In this document: positions 24,136 through 36,622 of the stretch, in pieces
Layout: each line of letters begins with the position of its first letter
How positions within the stretch are numbered: position 1 is the first letter of the stretch
Source of the DNA: Diorhabda sublineata
Taxonomy: Eukaryota; Arthropoda; Insecta; Coleoptera; Chrysomelidae
Reading direction: 5' to 3'
DNA length: 64,000 bases
Assembly (NCBI RefSeq): GCF_026230105.1
Contig: NC_079476.1
Span: 39,980,559-40,044,558 of the forward strand
Translations under genes and position numbers: made by a program
Notes under the pieces: model-generated
Databases searched by the model: none
Told to the model about the DNA's origin: nothing
What the model saw: only the letters and a program-made list of their open reading frames with translations

Positions 24136-25754
24136 GCCTGCAGTGGTTCTGGGTGGATTGAATAACTTAGTGGTAGTGTTGCCGGTCCCAAGGACGAAAA
24201 AAAGAGGTGGAGGGACCACGTCAGCAGCCTACACCCAGAAAACAAATCACTAGCTCGAAATACCGGTAGAAATTCCAATTAAGTTCAACAAAATCAGATA
24301 TAAATTGATAACATCTTCAATGGTGAAGTGTGTGTCATGGAAAAAACAAATTCCATGTGTGTAATAATAGAAACCGGATTTGTTTTATCCGAAAATGGAA
24401 AATATCTGACTATAATATCAATTTTTTACAAACAGAGATACACACCAAACACAAGTAATTAAATTCATGAAAGCAGTTAGGTCTTTAAGTATATAGTGTT
24501 TGTTTGTTAAAGTTTGTGTTGTAAACTGAGATGTAAGTTAAAACAACCATATGGCGCTCTATTAAATCCTCGGATGGAATTATTGAGGCACGAAAGAGAA
24601 AATTTGAGAAGTAATAGAAGTAGTGGAACGTGTCTGAAAATGATATGTGAGATGGAATAAGAAGGGAGAGTTTTGTTTAGGGGATAAACTGTTTCGAATG
24701 AAATTTCTAGTTGAACTTATAAAGGAATTAATAATTTAATAAGTTAACGTAGAATTATAAGGAAATTAATGGCGATAAATTGTAGAGGGCGTTTTCATTT
24801 CTTTTAACTGACAGTTATGTAAGCAATCGTTTTGTATATTGTGAAAGAATACATTCCATAATCTGATTTAGGTAGATATGTATTGGAAAACATAAGAATA
24901 TTTATATGAAATATATTTTTTCGGTATTTCAGCTTTTGGTATTTCAAATATTGAACAATGAAAGCAAACGAAAAGACGAATTCCCACTCGCTCAATTTCA
25001 CTATTCTCTGGTGAAGTCGAATGAGAATTTGGTGGTGCAATTGAGGACGTTTCCAAGAGTGATTCGTGCTCCAATTAATGAAAACATATCAATATGGCAA
25101 ACTATAAACAATTTAAACGAAATATAAATAGTTAAAAATTATAACTTGATTATCAATTGTCATGAATGAATGAATGATATCAATCAGTTTTTTCAGAAAA
25201 TTGCATGAAAGTAGCTGCAGTTTTATGATACATAATTAACGTTGAATATGTTGAGATACAAAAAACTACGAATCCTTTCAAAAAAATCAATTTATTAACG
25301 TTCCAGAGCTCGAAACTTGAAGGCAGTCATCTTCTGAAACGCACTCAAACAATGAATTTTTCATCTGTCTCATGAATGTCTCTGTGAATGATTCTTTAGG
25401 TCAAAGAATAACCAGAAATTTCCTAATCGATTACATTAGGAATAATTCTTCAATTTTATTATAAATAAACGTTATTTCTTTTGAAATTTCCATCAGTTAA
25501 AGTTAGGTGGAAATTCAACATTCATACTAGATTTACATTTACATTGCATTCTGTTCACTTATTTATGAAAAAAAAAAACATACCTGATACTTCTGTTTCC
25601 GTGTGATTTGCTGGATCTGGAACGAAAAGAAAAAAATTTTTTGTATATAAATTTGTAGATTATCCAGCATTTACTAGTGTGTTGTAATGTAAACTGCTAC
25701 CACGACTGATTTAACTAGAAAATAGAAATAATTTCATATTACAAAATTATATAT
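24136..25754. other. AT-rich region, no recognised gene
   Basis: At 24180-24280 a plus-strand frame reads KKRWRDHVSS, reminiscent of the GRPxKRW tail of some retrotransposon proteins, but too short to call. At about 25300-25350, cgttccagagctcgaaactt followed by gaaggcagtcatcttctgaa resembles a motif seen in dispersed insect repeats. Confidence 0.35.
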
Positions 25755-26635
25755 TTATTTTTCAACGCAATCTTCTTATAATTTCATACATTTTTAACAG
25801 CGATATTCAATAAGTTCGATACCTATTTCATAATAAGAATCGTCAAGCTCCTCAAAATAGCCATCAACTTCCGATAAAACCTCTTCATTGTTGTAATATC
25901 TTGACCAACGAGCCATTTTTTCAAGTCTGGGATAAGAAATTAATCCGAGGGAGCTGAATCTGGCGAATAGGGTACATGAGGTAGCAATTCAAACTTTAAA
26001 TCATTAAATTTGGTCAATGCAATAGGGATGTGTGTGCTGGTGAATTGTCTTGATGAAACAACATTTTCTTCTTAGCCAAACGCAACCATTTTTGCTTGAT
26101 TTTTTCGCTCAAACGTTGCAATAAGTTCGCATCATACTCGACGTTGATAGTTTTTCCTTTTTTTAATATAATCAATACAAATTCTCCCACGTGCATCCCA
26201 AAAAACCGACGCTGTGACCTTGCCTGTTTAGGGAACGGTCTTTGCCTTCTTTGGTATCAGTTCTCCCTTTTCAATCCATGGTTCTTTGTTTCGAGTGTGA
26301 AAAATCGCTAAAAACTCGATGGTAACTTCTTCACGACGCTATTTTTGTTCCTTGTAGGCAAATGTGGCATCCATCTTGGGCACAGCTTTCTCATATCCAA
26401 ATTTTCAGTTAAGATGCGATGTACCACACTTTTTGAAATGCCTACTGTGTCTGCTAGCTCTGCTAGATCATCTAGTACCGTTTTATGGATTTTCTTCAGC
26501 ATTTCTGGAGTCGCCACCTCATTTGGTCGCCCACAGCGATGCTGGCCTCTTTATAATGAAGGAGCAGTCTCACCCAGAGTAGAATCTAGTACAACATCCA
26601 TATTGGTATCATTTCCATGGTCTCATATTCACTGA
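25755..26635 (-). pseudogene. Nearly full-length mariner transposase pseudogene
   Basis: The minus strand carries almost the whole order of a mariner transposase in shifting frames. GRPNEVATPEMLKKIHKTVL is the linker after the first helix-turn-helix (about 26460-26535). GISKSVVHRILTENLDMRKL and CPRWMPHLPT are the second helix-turn-helix. KGKTINVEYDANLLQRLSEK, KKKMLFHQDNSPAHTS (second catalytic Asp, about 26020-26060), PYSPDSAPSD (third catalytic Asp), EVDGYFEELDDSYY and CVEK complete it, with a stop at 25755-25757. The first catalytic block, normally VTxDETW, reads VTIEFLAIFHTRNKE, so the Asp is lost. At least three frameshifts and several stops are present. Full-length family members are about 345 residues, so the length is close to complete. 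Terminal repeats could not be fixed; the 5' leader seems to reach about 26760. Confidence 0.9.
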
Positions 26636-27790
26636 AATTCACTCAAATTCATTATTGATGGCTGCCAAATAAATACTAAACAACGTGGTGTCTTCAAACA
26701 TATGCTGTATAGATGGTATACTTTCTAATTGTGGTATTTTGAAGCAACTACCGCCATCTCTAGATTAAGCTAAGTTCCAACCACCTTTATCTAGTACATT
26801 GCTTAATACATTATCTACTGAAAGTTTCTAAATTATGGAAGATCCTAATTGATATCTTGATAAAATTAAGCAATCTAAAAATTTATCAATATTTGTACAT
26901 CGTTCAAAATAATCCTTATTTGGATTTCAACTTCCTGAAGTTAATTCATTTCAATGCTTTCCAATACTTTTCATCGTTCTTTGTTATCGACTCGATGTCT
27001 TTTAGTGACATTTCTACTCAAAAAAAAAGAGCCAAAAGTCATCAACGAGTTAATGAAACTTACCAGCGACGCTAATTCCCATTAAATATCTCTCGGTAGT
27101 TTTCACAAGCGATGAACTAAATAATTTTGAGAGAAATCTCTTACTTTTAATGAACACATTTTAAAATAAATGAAAATATTTGCTACAATGCCAAATTCGT
27201 ACGAACATTGTTGAAACTAAATCGAAGAATTTAGATACCCTTTCTTAATTCGATGAGTGTTATTTTTTTATTTCTGTCTTGTCCGGCATGTTATTAATGC
27301 CTATGGGAAGCCATTCGTTATTGCCTTAACATAATATCTACATTTGTGGGAACAGGTAAGGATCTTTTTTTTTTAAACCAAAAATATAAAACGTATTAAG
27401 AAGATTTTATCAAGCTTATTAATTTTATGAACTCCAAATGAACCGTCGTGTTAAAAAGAGATATGGCAATATCGGATTATGTCTTTGCAATTTAGCAACA
27501 AATACAAGATGGGGTATAAAATTAATCAAATATTCTCGGGTCAAACACATTTAGATAGTTTTTTGATCTGTTTCTTAATAAAAAAGAATTTGAAGGGGTC
27601 TTAAGGGATCTCAACTACCTTCAGAGGACGATCCAAATTGAAAAATTGGTACCAGTGAATTTGATAGGTCATTTAAGGATTTTAGATTCGATATAGAACA
27701 ATGATAAACCAACGGATCAAATTTATATATATGGTAAGTGTAATAAATTCTTCAGCAAGCTTGAAACACATCTTTGTGGGATACAGATGT
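26636..27790. other. Mariner 5' leader, then AT-rich sequence
   Basis: The first ~130 bases are probably the 5' untranslated part of the mariner just described. Beyond that no gene or repeat is recognised. Confidence 0.35.
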
Positions 27791-27794
27791 GTAG

Positions 27795-28290
27795 CTAGCT
27801 AGCACAAGAAGCTGGATTTGGTATTTTTGTACCAAAATACAAGCTGTTCATACCTCTGGCATTAATACATTAGTTTTCAGACAGTGTAACTAGCAATTAA
27901 TATTTGTATCACCTCACAGTTTCTCTGATAGATAAGATACCTTGAAGGTCCTAAAAGCTATGTTCAAGCTAACGTGGCTCTAAAGCTCTAAAAGTTTTAG
28001 AACCAAGCAATGAGGAAGTAGATAACCCTGCTAAAATGGGGCGACTGGGGCTTCATGAGAAGTAGCATCACCAGCAAACTGACTCACTACTGGTCTAAGA
28101 TAATCAAGTTTCATATTCATATCTGCTAAAAGGTCTCAAGCACTTTAAATAATCCACTGCCCTATCAAATACTATTTTAAGATGCAGAGCATCTACTCTG
28201 CAAATATCTTAAAAACCTCAAGGGAATAATGGAAATCGGAACAAAATCCTATTAAACCCATACTTCTTTTGGAGGAGTCTAAGTATTTGA
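27795..28290 (+). pseudogene. Possible non-LTR RNase H domain relic
   Basis: The plus strand reads AGFGIFVPKYKLFIPL at about 27805-27860, like the start of the R1-type RNase H domain (GAGxxxxxxxxxxxIPLG). This is followed by stop-broken sequence with SKALKVLEPSNEEVD, resembling the helix after DSQAALKAL. The catalytic WVPGHxG block cannot be read. The identification rests on one good and one weak block. Confidence 0.4.
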
Positions 28291-28291
28291 A

Positions 28292-28645
28292 CACAGTATT
28301 GGATTAAGAAGTGTGGGGCTAAAATCGACCAGGGGCCCACTTAAAGAAATCAAAATCAGTTCCTGTTTTTCTAAATGTATTTTATTAGTTTCGAATTACA
28401 TGTAAATTATAAGTAAAAACTCATTTCACGAACTAAAAAATTTCTTTCTCGATTTATTTGTGGCAAAATTTTCAATTATCCCAGGAAAATTGACATTCTC
28501 TAATATCTGCTTTTCAATGAGAACGACCTTTTTCTATAAGCATAATCACGAGAAATCCATAGCATATATACATCCGGAAAAGTTTCAATAATTTGAGGGG
28601 CCACTACCTGCTCAGTCCCCCTTAGACCCTCCCTAAATCCGAGGC
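28292..28645. mobile_element. Possible short non-autonomous hAT-like element
   Basis: The left side begins cagtattggattaagaagtg with tggggc following. The right side, read on the minus strand, gives cggatttagggagggtctaa, then gggggactgagcaggtagtg and gcccctcaaatt. Both have the G-rich, GGATTxAG layout of hAT-type termini facing each other about 350 bp apart. The arms match only loosely and no 8-bp target duplication was found, so this is tentative. Confidence 0.3.
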
Positions 28646-29058
28646 TTTCATCTGATCAAAAATTGTGATTTGTTCGTTAATTATAATTCAAACACTTTCT
28701 CCTATATAATTCAGGTGAATACGAACTTAAACCGTAACTATTTTGTTTCTGTTTCCGTATTTATATTTCAACATTTAGAGTTATTTTTAGAGCCAAAACA
28801 TTCGTTGGATGTGTATCATGTCAAAGATACACTCATTAAATATACCTTGTAGCAATGCGATGTGATTTTCCTAAGATATAAACCAAATGTAACTAATAAG
28901 AAGATTCGAATGGTGCATATTTTCCAGACAGCTCATAAATAATAAATGTAATTGTGAGGAATATCTTTTACGAGGGTCATATCGAGATTAGTTGATAGCT
29001 AGGAAAAACTTATATTAGACTTTAACATTAGAGTTATTTTATTTTTGGAAACTTCTTC
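28646..29058. other. AT-rich region, nothing recognised
   Basis: No feature could be supported. A tacgagggtc stretch near 28971 is mariner-terminus-like, but no partner was found. Confidence 0.35.
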
Positions 29059-29826
29059 ATCTTTGGGTGACCTCTTTTAAGGAAGGTTGGCGATAATCCC
29101 AGGAAAATCATTTCTGTCTCTGGCTTTTCTTATATTAGAGTCTGAACCGGACGGATCGCGAATATTCTTCAGCCATGAATCCTGTTGACTGCGTTTTCCC
29201 TCGATTTTCCCTTCGATCAGAAGTTGCGAAAGTTTGTATTTGTCATTTGTATATATGTGTCTCAGATACGAGGTTTTTCGAGTTTTTATTAATTCTATAA
29301 GTTCCCCGTCGCTGCCTATTCTTTGTATTACGTCCGGAGAATTGTCAGCATCCTCCGAAAGATCCACGTTTCGAAACTAGTGGATTTCTCGATATTTTCG
29401 ATGATGTCACCATTTACGTTGATGGAAAGAGTAGGATGGTTGGATGTTTTGGAGACAATCATGGTTTTGGTCTTTTTGATATTAATGTTAAAGCTATAAT
29501 GTTCTCTTATAATTTGTATGCGATCTAAGAGTGCTTGGAGATCCTTTTCACTGTCTGTGTCTGTTTGTGTCAACAGCAAAGACTTCTTCTGAATATATAC
29601 TGAAGAGTAGAGGATACAAAACGCATCCCTGTCGCACACCTCTTTTGATGCTTTATGTTTCGCTGGTTTCAGTTCTCATCACCGCAGTTTGATTATCATA
29701 AAGCTCCAGTGAGATGATTTTGAGGTCATTTTCGTCTAGACCCTTCCTGTAAAGGCAGTCCATTAGCTTATCGTGTCTTACTTTGTCGAAAGCCTTTTCG
29801 TGTGCGACATTAAACTAATAAAAGTC
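29059..29826 (-). pseudogene. RTE-like non-LTR retrotransposon reverse transcriptase relic
   Basis: On the minus strand the RT order is readable. EKAFDKVRHDKLMDCLYRKG is the block with the first palm Asp. IKRGVRQGCVLYPLLFSIYS is the block before the catalytic YxDD. Then come DLQALLDRIQIIREHYSFNI with NIKKTKTMIVSKTS, and IQRIGSDGELIELIKTRKTS followed by YLRHIYTNDKY, the C-terminal tail just before a stop at 29077-29079. The FADD/YADD motif itself is deleted between the second and third blocks. Frames change at least twice and an in-frame stop occurs near 29660. The 5' endonuclease domain is absent, so the copy is 5'-truncated. The RTE assignment is from motif style; a related clade is possible. 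Confidence 0.8.
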
Positions 29827-30289
29827 TAAAATCACCATCACCATTTTTGAATTAGTGCCTGTAATTTTATCTATAATAATTTATTTGGGTGAATTTCTTG
29901 AATCTTCGAGTGTGTAACCAATTTTGAATCACTAGGCTTTTCTCAGTTTCATTCTATTTTGACTATCTGAGTATATACAAAAATCCATTCCATTATTGAG
30001 ATTAGCGCCTGTAGAAGCTCCTTCAGGTTTTGTTTATTACTCTTATCATGAAACGTGGACATATCCTAGTAATTTACGTTTAATAGTAGATTAAAGATAG
30101 CGTTCATATACACCGTTAATGGAATAAAAAGAAATTCATAGATTGTTTAGTATCTGTGATGAAAATATTTATTTTGAGTGCCAAAATAGTTGGTTATTTA
30201 TTGGTACTCTTATGGGGTATCATGGTTTATTTTCTATTGTTTTAAAACGATTATATATACTATCTTAAACGGTTTGGATACCTTGACTT

Positions 30290-30820
30290 TTCTCAATATT
30301 CCAGGTTGGAGTAGCTGCTAGATTGCTTTGATGTTGTTAAGTATCTTACTTCGTTTGTATCCATTTCTAATCCTAGTTTCTTGTGGAGGTCGCTGTTTCT
30401 TATAGACCTAACAATACCTCTGAATACCATGTTTTTAAATCAGCCACTTTATTCTTTTCTATCTTATTATTTTGCTTAGTTCTGCTTCTCCAAATAGATT
30501 CCTTATTTCATTATTTGTTCTACTCAGTCATAAATCTCCCTCCTAGCATCCTTCTAAGTATTTTCTATCCATATATCTAACTTATCTTCCTCTGCTTTGT
30601 TAAGAATCCACTTTCGCTTCCGTAACTCATCTAGTTTCGCGTTTTCTCCCTTGTTACCGTCATTCTTGATAACCACCTCAAGATATACAGTTGTATTGGA
30701 AAACTTCTCATTGCTCTTTTTCTTTGTGGTTTCATCATTATCATTAACTTCGTTAACTCGTAGATTCACCGTCTCTACCAGTTCTATGAAGGGTCTGCAG
30801 ATTTTCTTAAGCACGCTTTC
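30290..30820 (-). pseudogene. Possible second antisense RT tail relic
   Basis: The minus strand at about 30290-30420 reads VRSIRNSDLHKKLGLEMDTN, then YSNLEY, EKSRYPNRLR. This resembles the RxRNxxIxxxLGL, FGHVxRMExxRYPKR tail of non-LTR elements. Upstream, an 86-codon frame at 30554-30814 is highly charged (ETTKKKSNEKF, DELRKRKWILNKAEEDKL) and could be part of the same element but has no diagnostic motif. Confidence 0.35.
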
Positions 30821-30849
30821 CGATGTTGAATGGATCAGTACGTAGGTGG

Positions 30850-32090
30850 AAATTCCACTTTTTTCCCTTCATAGATGTATGAATATCTTTGGATATTCAG
30901 TCGAAAGATAAGTTGAGAAAAACTTTAAAACAGTAAGAGACCTTTTGATGAAGTTATATTATCATCAAGGTGGTGTCTATATCATTCAGCAGTATTTCAT
31001 GCTTTTCTGCAAGTACGTGTGTAAATTTGAAATAAAAAATGGAAAAATTGAAAAAATGAGAGAAAGAAATATCAAAGATATGCATTTTGAATTTTAGATA
31101 CAAATTAAAATTGTCATTAAGTTTAACTTGAAACATTTGTAGTATGTTTCCATCTTCTTTGTCTCTCTTAGTGTTAAGTACAACTTTTTCCTGGAAAAGT
31201 CAGTCGCCTGAACTAATTTATTTTCCCAGTCTGTTTTTTGGAACAATTTAAAGAAAACAGTTACCATAACCTTGTTGCTAGACTTTTTTTAGCAAATTGA
31301 AATTTCGTTCTTTCAATTATATTGAGAATATCTTATTTTCAAGCTTCTTTAATTTTTGTAGAAACCTGGTATAAAGACGCATTTATGTCGTCGTAAAGTA
31401 TAAAACGCTAAATGTAACCTCGGTTATAAATCGGTATGCAGAAAAGTGCTGGAAAAGTTGTAAATTGGTCCTTTCGCAGCTAATGAATGCAAGATGATGG
31501 ATACTCGCTATATTAATTGCTAAAAGAATGACAAAACGTCGCGTACGCGACAAATGAGCGTGCCTACTGCTTATGACAACTAAAAGAACATAATTAGAGC
31601 CTCTACATCTGGCTCGATATGATACTATTTGAAAATTATAGTACAGTCATTTTATTATCAAATTATAATCACAATTACAAAGAAAACATACGAAATTGGA
31701 AAATTTATTAGCTTTCGACTCTTTCAACCATCCCTTTCTCAATGTAATTCCACGTCAACGTGATTGGTGTGCTGAGAAACCAGAAAAATTGATTTAGTTT
31801 ATTTACAAATGTAATCTGGAAGAATTAACTAAATATTTTCTAAATTTGACATTAAATACGATGTTGGTAACTGCTCATCGTCTTTCTTAGTAATATCTAC
31901 ACCACTTTTTTTGTTAAAATCAGTCCTCTTCTATCGAATGGTTGAGATTACCCCGAATTACCATCATAATATAAAAACTGGCAAGTCTAGTCTCGATATT
32001 ATTATTTAGAACCATTTAGAATTGTCGGAACCGGAAGTTATGTTTGAGAATTCAGAAGAAGTATACAAAGGAAAAGAAAATAAACAGATG
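30850..32090. other. AT-rich region with a short CpG-bearing patch at 31.4-31.6 kb
   Basis: No gene recognised. Around 31480-31600 the composition is more balanced and includes the palindrome tcgcgtacgcga. Confidence 0.35.
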
Positions 32091-32099
32091 GTATCAATA

Positions 32100-32375
32100 T
32101 CAATAAATATATATATCAATATCGATAAAAGGAAATCAAATAAACGGCTTCAAATCTGTGTTATAACTTCAAGGTCATTATTCATAGGCAAAAATATCCC
32201 CAGGAAAACCCAAACAACGGTAAATAAGACAGTGTACAGGCCAATATCCAAGAGTAAAATCTTGGTACTGATAAACAAATAATGATGAAGATGAAGTATT
32301 TAAGAAGTGTACACGTAAAGGTGTAATTGGAAATGAAGCAGTAAGGGTGGAATTAAGTATTTTTGGTCGTCAATT
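32100..32375 (+). pseudogene. Non-LTR reverse transcriptase thumb fragment
   Basis: The plus strand reads SLFIGKNIPRKTQTTVNKTV with YRPISKSKILVL. This parallels the thumb block LFGKKEIPRKTKxTVYKTVYRPILxYGxExW, followed by MKMKYLRSV. After a one-base shift, GVIGNEAVRVELSIFG matches the MKxLRRVxGxxRxDRxRNExxRxEL tail. The aromatic and Gly residues after RPI are lost. The palm domain is absent. Confidence 0.55.
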
Positions 32376-34580
32376 CAAAACTCACTACTACTTTTTATAA
32401 TTTGACTGTACTATATTATACTCAGTGAGAGTAGTCAACGCAGGTGGGCCCGTATGTTACCCTGCGTAACTCTGGTGAATACTAATATTAGGAAAACGAC
32501 TCGGCAGCCGCGCATTGTTACAATCGAATGACACTTACTCAAACACAAAACGCAGTTCTACACTAAACACATACAATCGAACTAAACGTGTTCGTTTTCT
32601 TGAAACGAAAATATTATTATTCCAGTTTATCGTAATGACATATTACCGTATAAATGTTTCCTGATAAAACAAGGGTTATAAATAATAAATATCGCTATGT
32701 CGTCGATCAAGTAATACTTTAAATTCTGATTTCTAAATAAACTCAGGTATACCTTGTTTGGTTATTAAGTTTCCTTATGGGGATATAAACTTTTAACACT
32801 CTGTCGATTGTAACAGTCTGTTTGATATCTTATTTTAAACAGAAATCGATAAAATCATTGTTTCGATATAATTTACACATCAAAAATTAGATCTTTTATT
32901 GTTACAATACTTTTTGGTATTTAAATTTTTGCAAGGGTTGAAGTATTTCTACTTCGTATCACGATAATCCCCTAAAAAAGATGTTTCTAGTTATTATTTT
33001 TAATTAATCATCGAAGCGCGGCAGTTTGTAATTTCTACCATGTAAAAACCGTAATAATTCTGATAATTTTTAAGGCAAAAATAATAAAATCGTTAAAATA
33101 ATATTTATATGGTATAAATTGTGATAAATGATTTATTTTCTATCTTTTCTTTTACATTTTCATGGAGTAAATACATTTTCTCGATTAGCCCCCTTATATT
33201 TGACAACTTGAGATTTTTTTCTTCTTAGCTACGTGAGTTTAATAACTGCTGTTTGATGTCAAATTTTTGGAATATTTTCTGTAATAAAAATACATAGTTA
33301 AAATGAAAAATGTTCTTCCAACAAAAATATATACCTAAATACAATGAACAAGATTCCCTTTGAAAAATAATAAATTGATTGTTATCTGATGTATTAAATG
33401 TTATTTTTCAGTTTGGAACCAGCTGCAATATGGATCAGATCTTATCAAGATTTATCTTGTCCCTTCGCATATGTCAATTATGTCACTTAAAATTCTGAGT
33501 ACGTTAATACATTTTACATCAAAGGTAATGGATTTTTCATCTAAATGTTTAGGGTACATCCTCGAAATGAATAGAATAATATCGGTAATAAAAGTTCCAT
33601 AAAAATGTTGTACTGAGACTGTTGTATCTAAAAACTCAAGCTGAGCTGCTTATATTGAGTGAATTTAAGACGTAGTGAAAGAAAAACCGGAAGAATTAAA
33701 TCACATAGTATCACAAATTTTACAAGTTGATTCAATAATTTTGATTCGTTTGAAAAAACTTAATTTTTTATTCATAGCAGTCACGTTACTTGAAAGAACG
33801 TATACTATGAGTATCTATATTTTTCGTGGATATCAGCATATTTTAATTAAACAATAACACCTTAAGTTGTATAAATATTACATGAAACGCATTTAAATTT
33901 TCCCCTGTTGACATCTTTTGCAATATGACATTTTCTAACTTGGATGACATCCAACACACCTGCACATCATCATCATTATCTATTTTAAAATTTTGTTTTA
34001 ATTATCAATTCGGGATGAATTATGTTATGAAGTTGACAAGAGATAGATAATCCATTGAATGATACACGGATAGATCAGAATCCAATAGATCTGGATTGTA
34101 TAATCACCATGTGACAAACAACAGGCAATGGAATTCCGTTGAAGCAGTTGATTTAGACAAAACTTTGGATACTACAAATAAAGAAAAATATGAGAAATAA
34201 TAAGAAATAGAAAAATTACCAAACATTAGATAAACATAGAAGACCAAGAAAAGAAGGGGCTCTAAGAGAGCTACAAAGCAGAATAAAGAAGTGAAGTAAT
34301 GGAATGAAACGATACGAATTACAGTTAAACATATAAAACACTGATACGACAAACAAATAACGAAGAAGTAGCAAACGAACCAGAAGAACCACTGAAAAGA
34401 ATATTTTCAACAAAGAGATATATCTATGGTTGCAAATTTTGCTAACCAACAGATTGAAACAGAAAATAACAACGCTTGAAGTAGATTAAGAGAAGAGGAT
34501 GAAGTTGTTATGATATAATAGAATGTGGATCCAAAAGGAGATTGATTTCTTGAAAAAAAAAGACTGAACTGACTGAAATT
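32376..34580. other. AT-rich region, nothing recognised
   Basis: A purine-rich, low-complexity stretch lies at about 34130-34420. Minus-strand frames there are compositional. No gene or repeat named. Confidence 0.35.
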
Positions 34581-34670
34581 GAAGACATTTTCCTTTGGCA
34601 GTGCGTTTTAAACTTTTGACCTCGAATAAAGCTTCTATTTCATCAAATACTTTCTCAATTAGTTTACACA
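34581..34670 (-). repeat. Protein-like dispersed repeat, copy 1
   Basis: The minus strand reads LIEKVFDEIEALFEVKSLKR followed by TAKGKCLQF. The same peptide pattern with substitutions occurs at 36542-36622, and the DNA shares gaagacattttcctttgg-type sequence. Conservation of the reading frame suggests a piece of a transposon gene. I do not recognise the family. Confidence 0.5.
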
Positions 34671-36260
34671 TTCGTTTCTTGAGAACTTATCAGCCAATTG
34701 CTGCGATTTTGCTACATTGAAAATATTATCACCAGGTGCAGTAAAAAAGTATAACAACGATAGTAGGCTAAAAATTTAACAGCTGTCGTTCCAAATTGGA
34801 ATATTTTGTATGATGTACCATATCTCACAAATTGAATCTTGTTTCATTTTTTAAGCCACTAATCACAGTAGAATTTTCGAAATTAGTTATATCTAATAAA
34901 AGAGTAAAATTTATTTTATTAATTCCAAGATGTTGTAACAAGATTTATAAAATTGTCGAGGATACTATGGGTTAGAAATCGTGTAAAGAACCAGCTTAAA
35001 TACTAATCCTGCGGTAAACTAAAATAAAATTAAATTCCTCTTAGGCAAAAATCTGGTGGATACATTGAAAAATTAGCCCCTTGAACGATTTTTATCAGAT
35101 GTGAAAGGGGCTTAGGAGGGACACTGTGACATCTCTATCGAACCGGTATAACAACAATATGAAGATAATGTAAACAATATGACAAGCGACTAATATGGCA
35201 GAGGGGTGCACCAGCCCCCATATATAGCGCATTTCACGCTACAAAAATCCTGAATACGATCGGGCTATTGAAATACTTTTTTGTCTGGTTTGATGACATT
35301 GCACTAATGTAAACATGTTAGAGAGAAGAAGAATATGGGAGATATATCATATTGAATACTTTGTATTGAATTCAGATTGATTCAGCTACGAGTTGGATTA
35401 AAATTTTGATTTTAAACTTATTACAATAGAAAAGAAACATAAAAAGAAGGAAATACAAATCATTACACCAAATACTGTGTTGTTTGTACTGCGGGAAATC
35501 TTTCCAAATTACTACAAAGTTGAAAAGTGTTGAAGTTGAATCAAATATAACCTGATTTAATTGATGATATTCGGTAAGATTTCTACTAAGAAAGAATTAG
35601 AGGCTTGTTTGTGTTTAAGGCAACTATGAAGGTTAGATGGGAAGTAAATAACTTTCAGAAACGTTAAAAATTTTTACCTTTTGCTACAATTTTGAAAGGA
35701 TAGACGAACTGTATAAAGTGATGCCAAAATCTGAGCGGATTAACATTTTTTTTTTGAAAACTTATCATAATACAATTTTCAATGATTTACTCCAGCTTTA
35801 ACCCTGTATATTTCTCACAAATATGGAACTAAAGGAATTTATTATGAAAAGTCAGTTAGATACATGTTTTCTCAATTGATTCATGTAAAAAATTAATTGA
35901 TATCTCAAATAGTTTCGAAAATATAGAATTATGTATATAAGCGTGTCAAATTTTTATTTAAATTTCTGTATTATTTCACTTCATAGTTGAAAATACACCT
36001 TCTTTTGGAAGCTGACTTTCCGAACGAATATATGAGAGGAGTAAACAAGATAATAGCTACAAGATGAAATAGTTGTCACCAAAAAAGACAATAGCAACTC
36101 GGAGAGATTCACAGGATATAAAAAATTCATTGGAAATCGTGGAATAAAGAATTGATAACTCTTTAGAGGTGAATCCCGGAAATTTATTATGGTTCCACAA
36201 GGAATAGGGAACGACTTCTTATCCCTTAATTTTTTTTGTTACATTATACTTCTGGATAAG
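34671..36260. other. AT-rich region, nothing recognised
   Basis: No gene, transposon motif or tandem repeat supported. Confidence 0.35.
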
Positions 36261-36280
36261 TTAGGTTAGGTTAGGTTAGG
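36261..36280 (+). repeat. Interstitial telomere-type repeat (TTAGG)4
   Basis: Four perfect consecutive TTAGG pentamers, the canonical arthropod telomeric unit. A degenerate taag precedes and tggaaat follows. The tract is short and lies inside ordinary sequence, so it is interstitial. Chance expansion or repair of a break with telomeric sequence would both fit. Confidence 0.9.
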
Positions 36281-36541
36281 TGGAAATATTGAATTCATCA
36301 CCTCAGGATACAATCTGTGTTTTTCTCATAGTACCGATCGTTAACGAACCTTGAACTGCTTCACCAGGATACATTTTATCTTCTACCATTTCTTTGGATT
36401 TACCCCCAATTAAATATGCTTAGGATATAATAAGTTAAGGAAAATTACAACTAACTTTTATTATTTTTAACATAAAATTGAGAAAACTATGAATGGAAAA
36501 TGGAAAAACAGGTTGAGTTGAAGTGAGTTAGTATTAGTAAT

Positions 36542-36622
36542 GAAGACACTTTCCTTTGGTACTGCGTTTTAAATCTTCGAATAAGGCTCCTGTTTCATTA
36601 ATTACTTTCTCAGTTAATTTCT
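36542..36622 (-). repeat. Protein-like dispersed repeat, copy 2
   Basis: This is a second copy of the sequence at 34581-34670, same orientation. The minus strand reads LTEKVINETGALFEDLKRST, then KGKCLHY. A three-residue gap relative to copy 1 keeps the frame. Confidence 0.5.

Noticed and set aside
24180..24280. Plus-strand KKRWRDHVSS as a retrotransposon C-terminal tail
   Set aside because: Too short, and the overlapping clear RT thumb is on the other strand.
26345..26635. 96- and 72-codon plus-strand frames
   Set aside because: They are antisense to the mariner transposase relic, whose minus-strand motifs are unambiguous.
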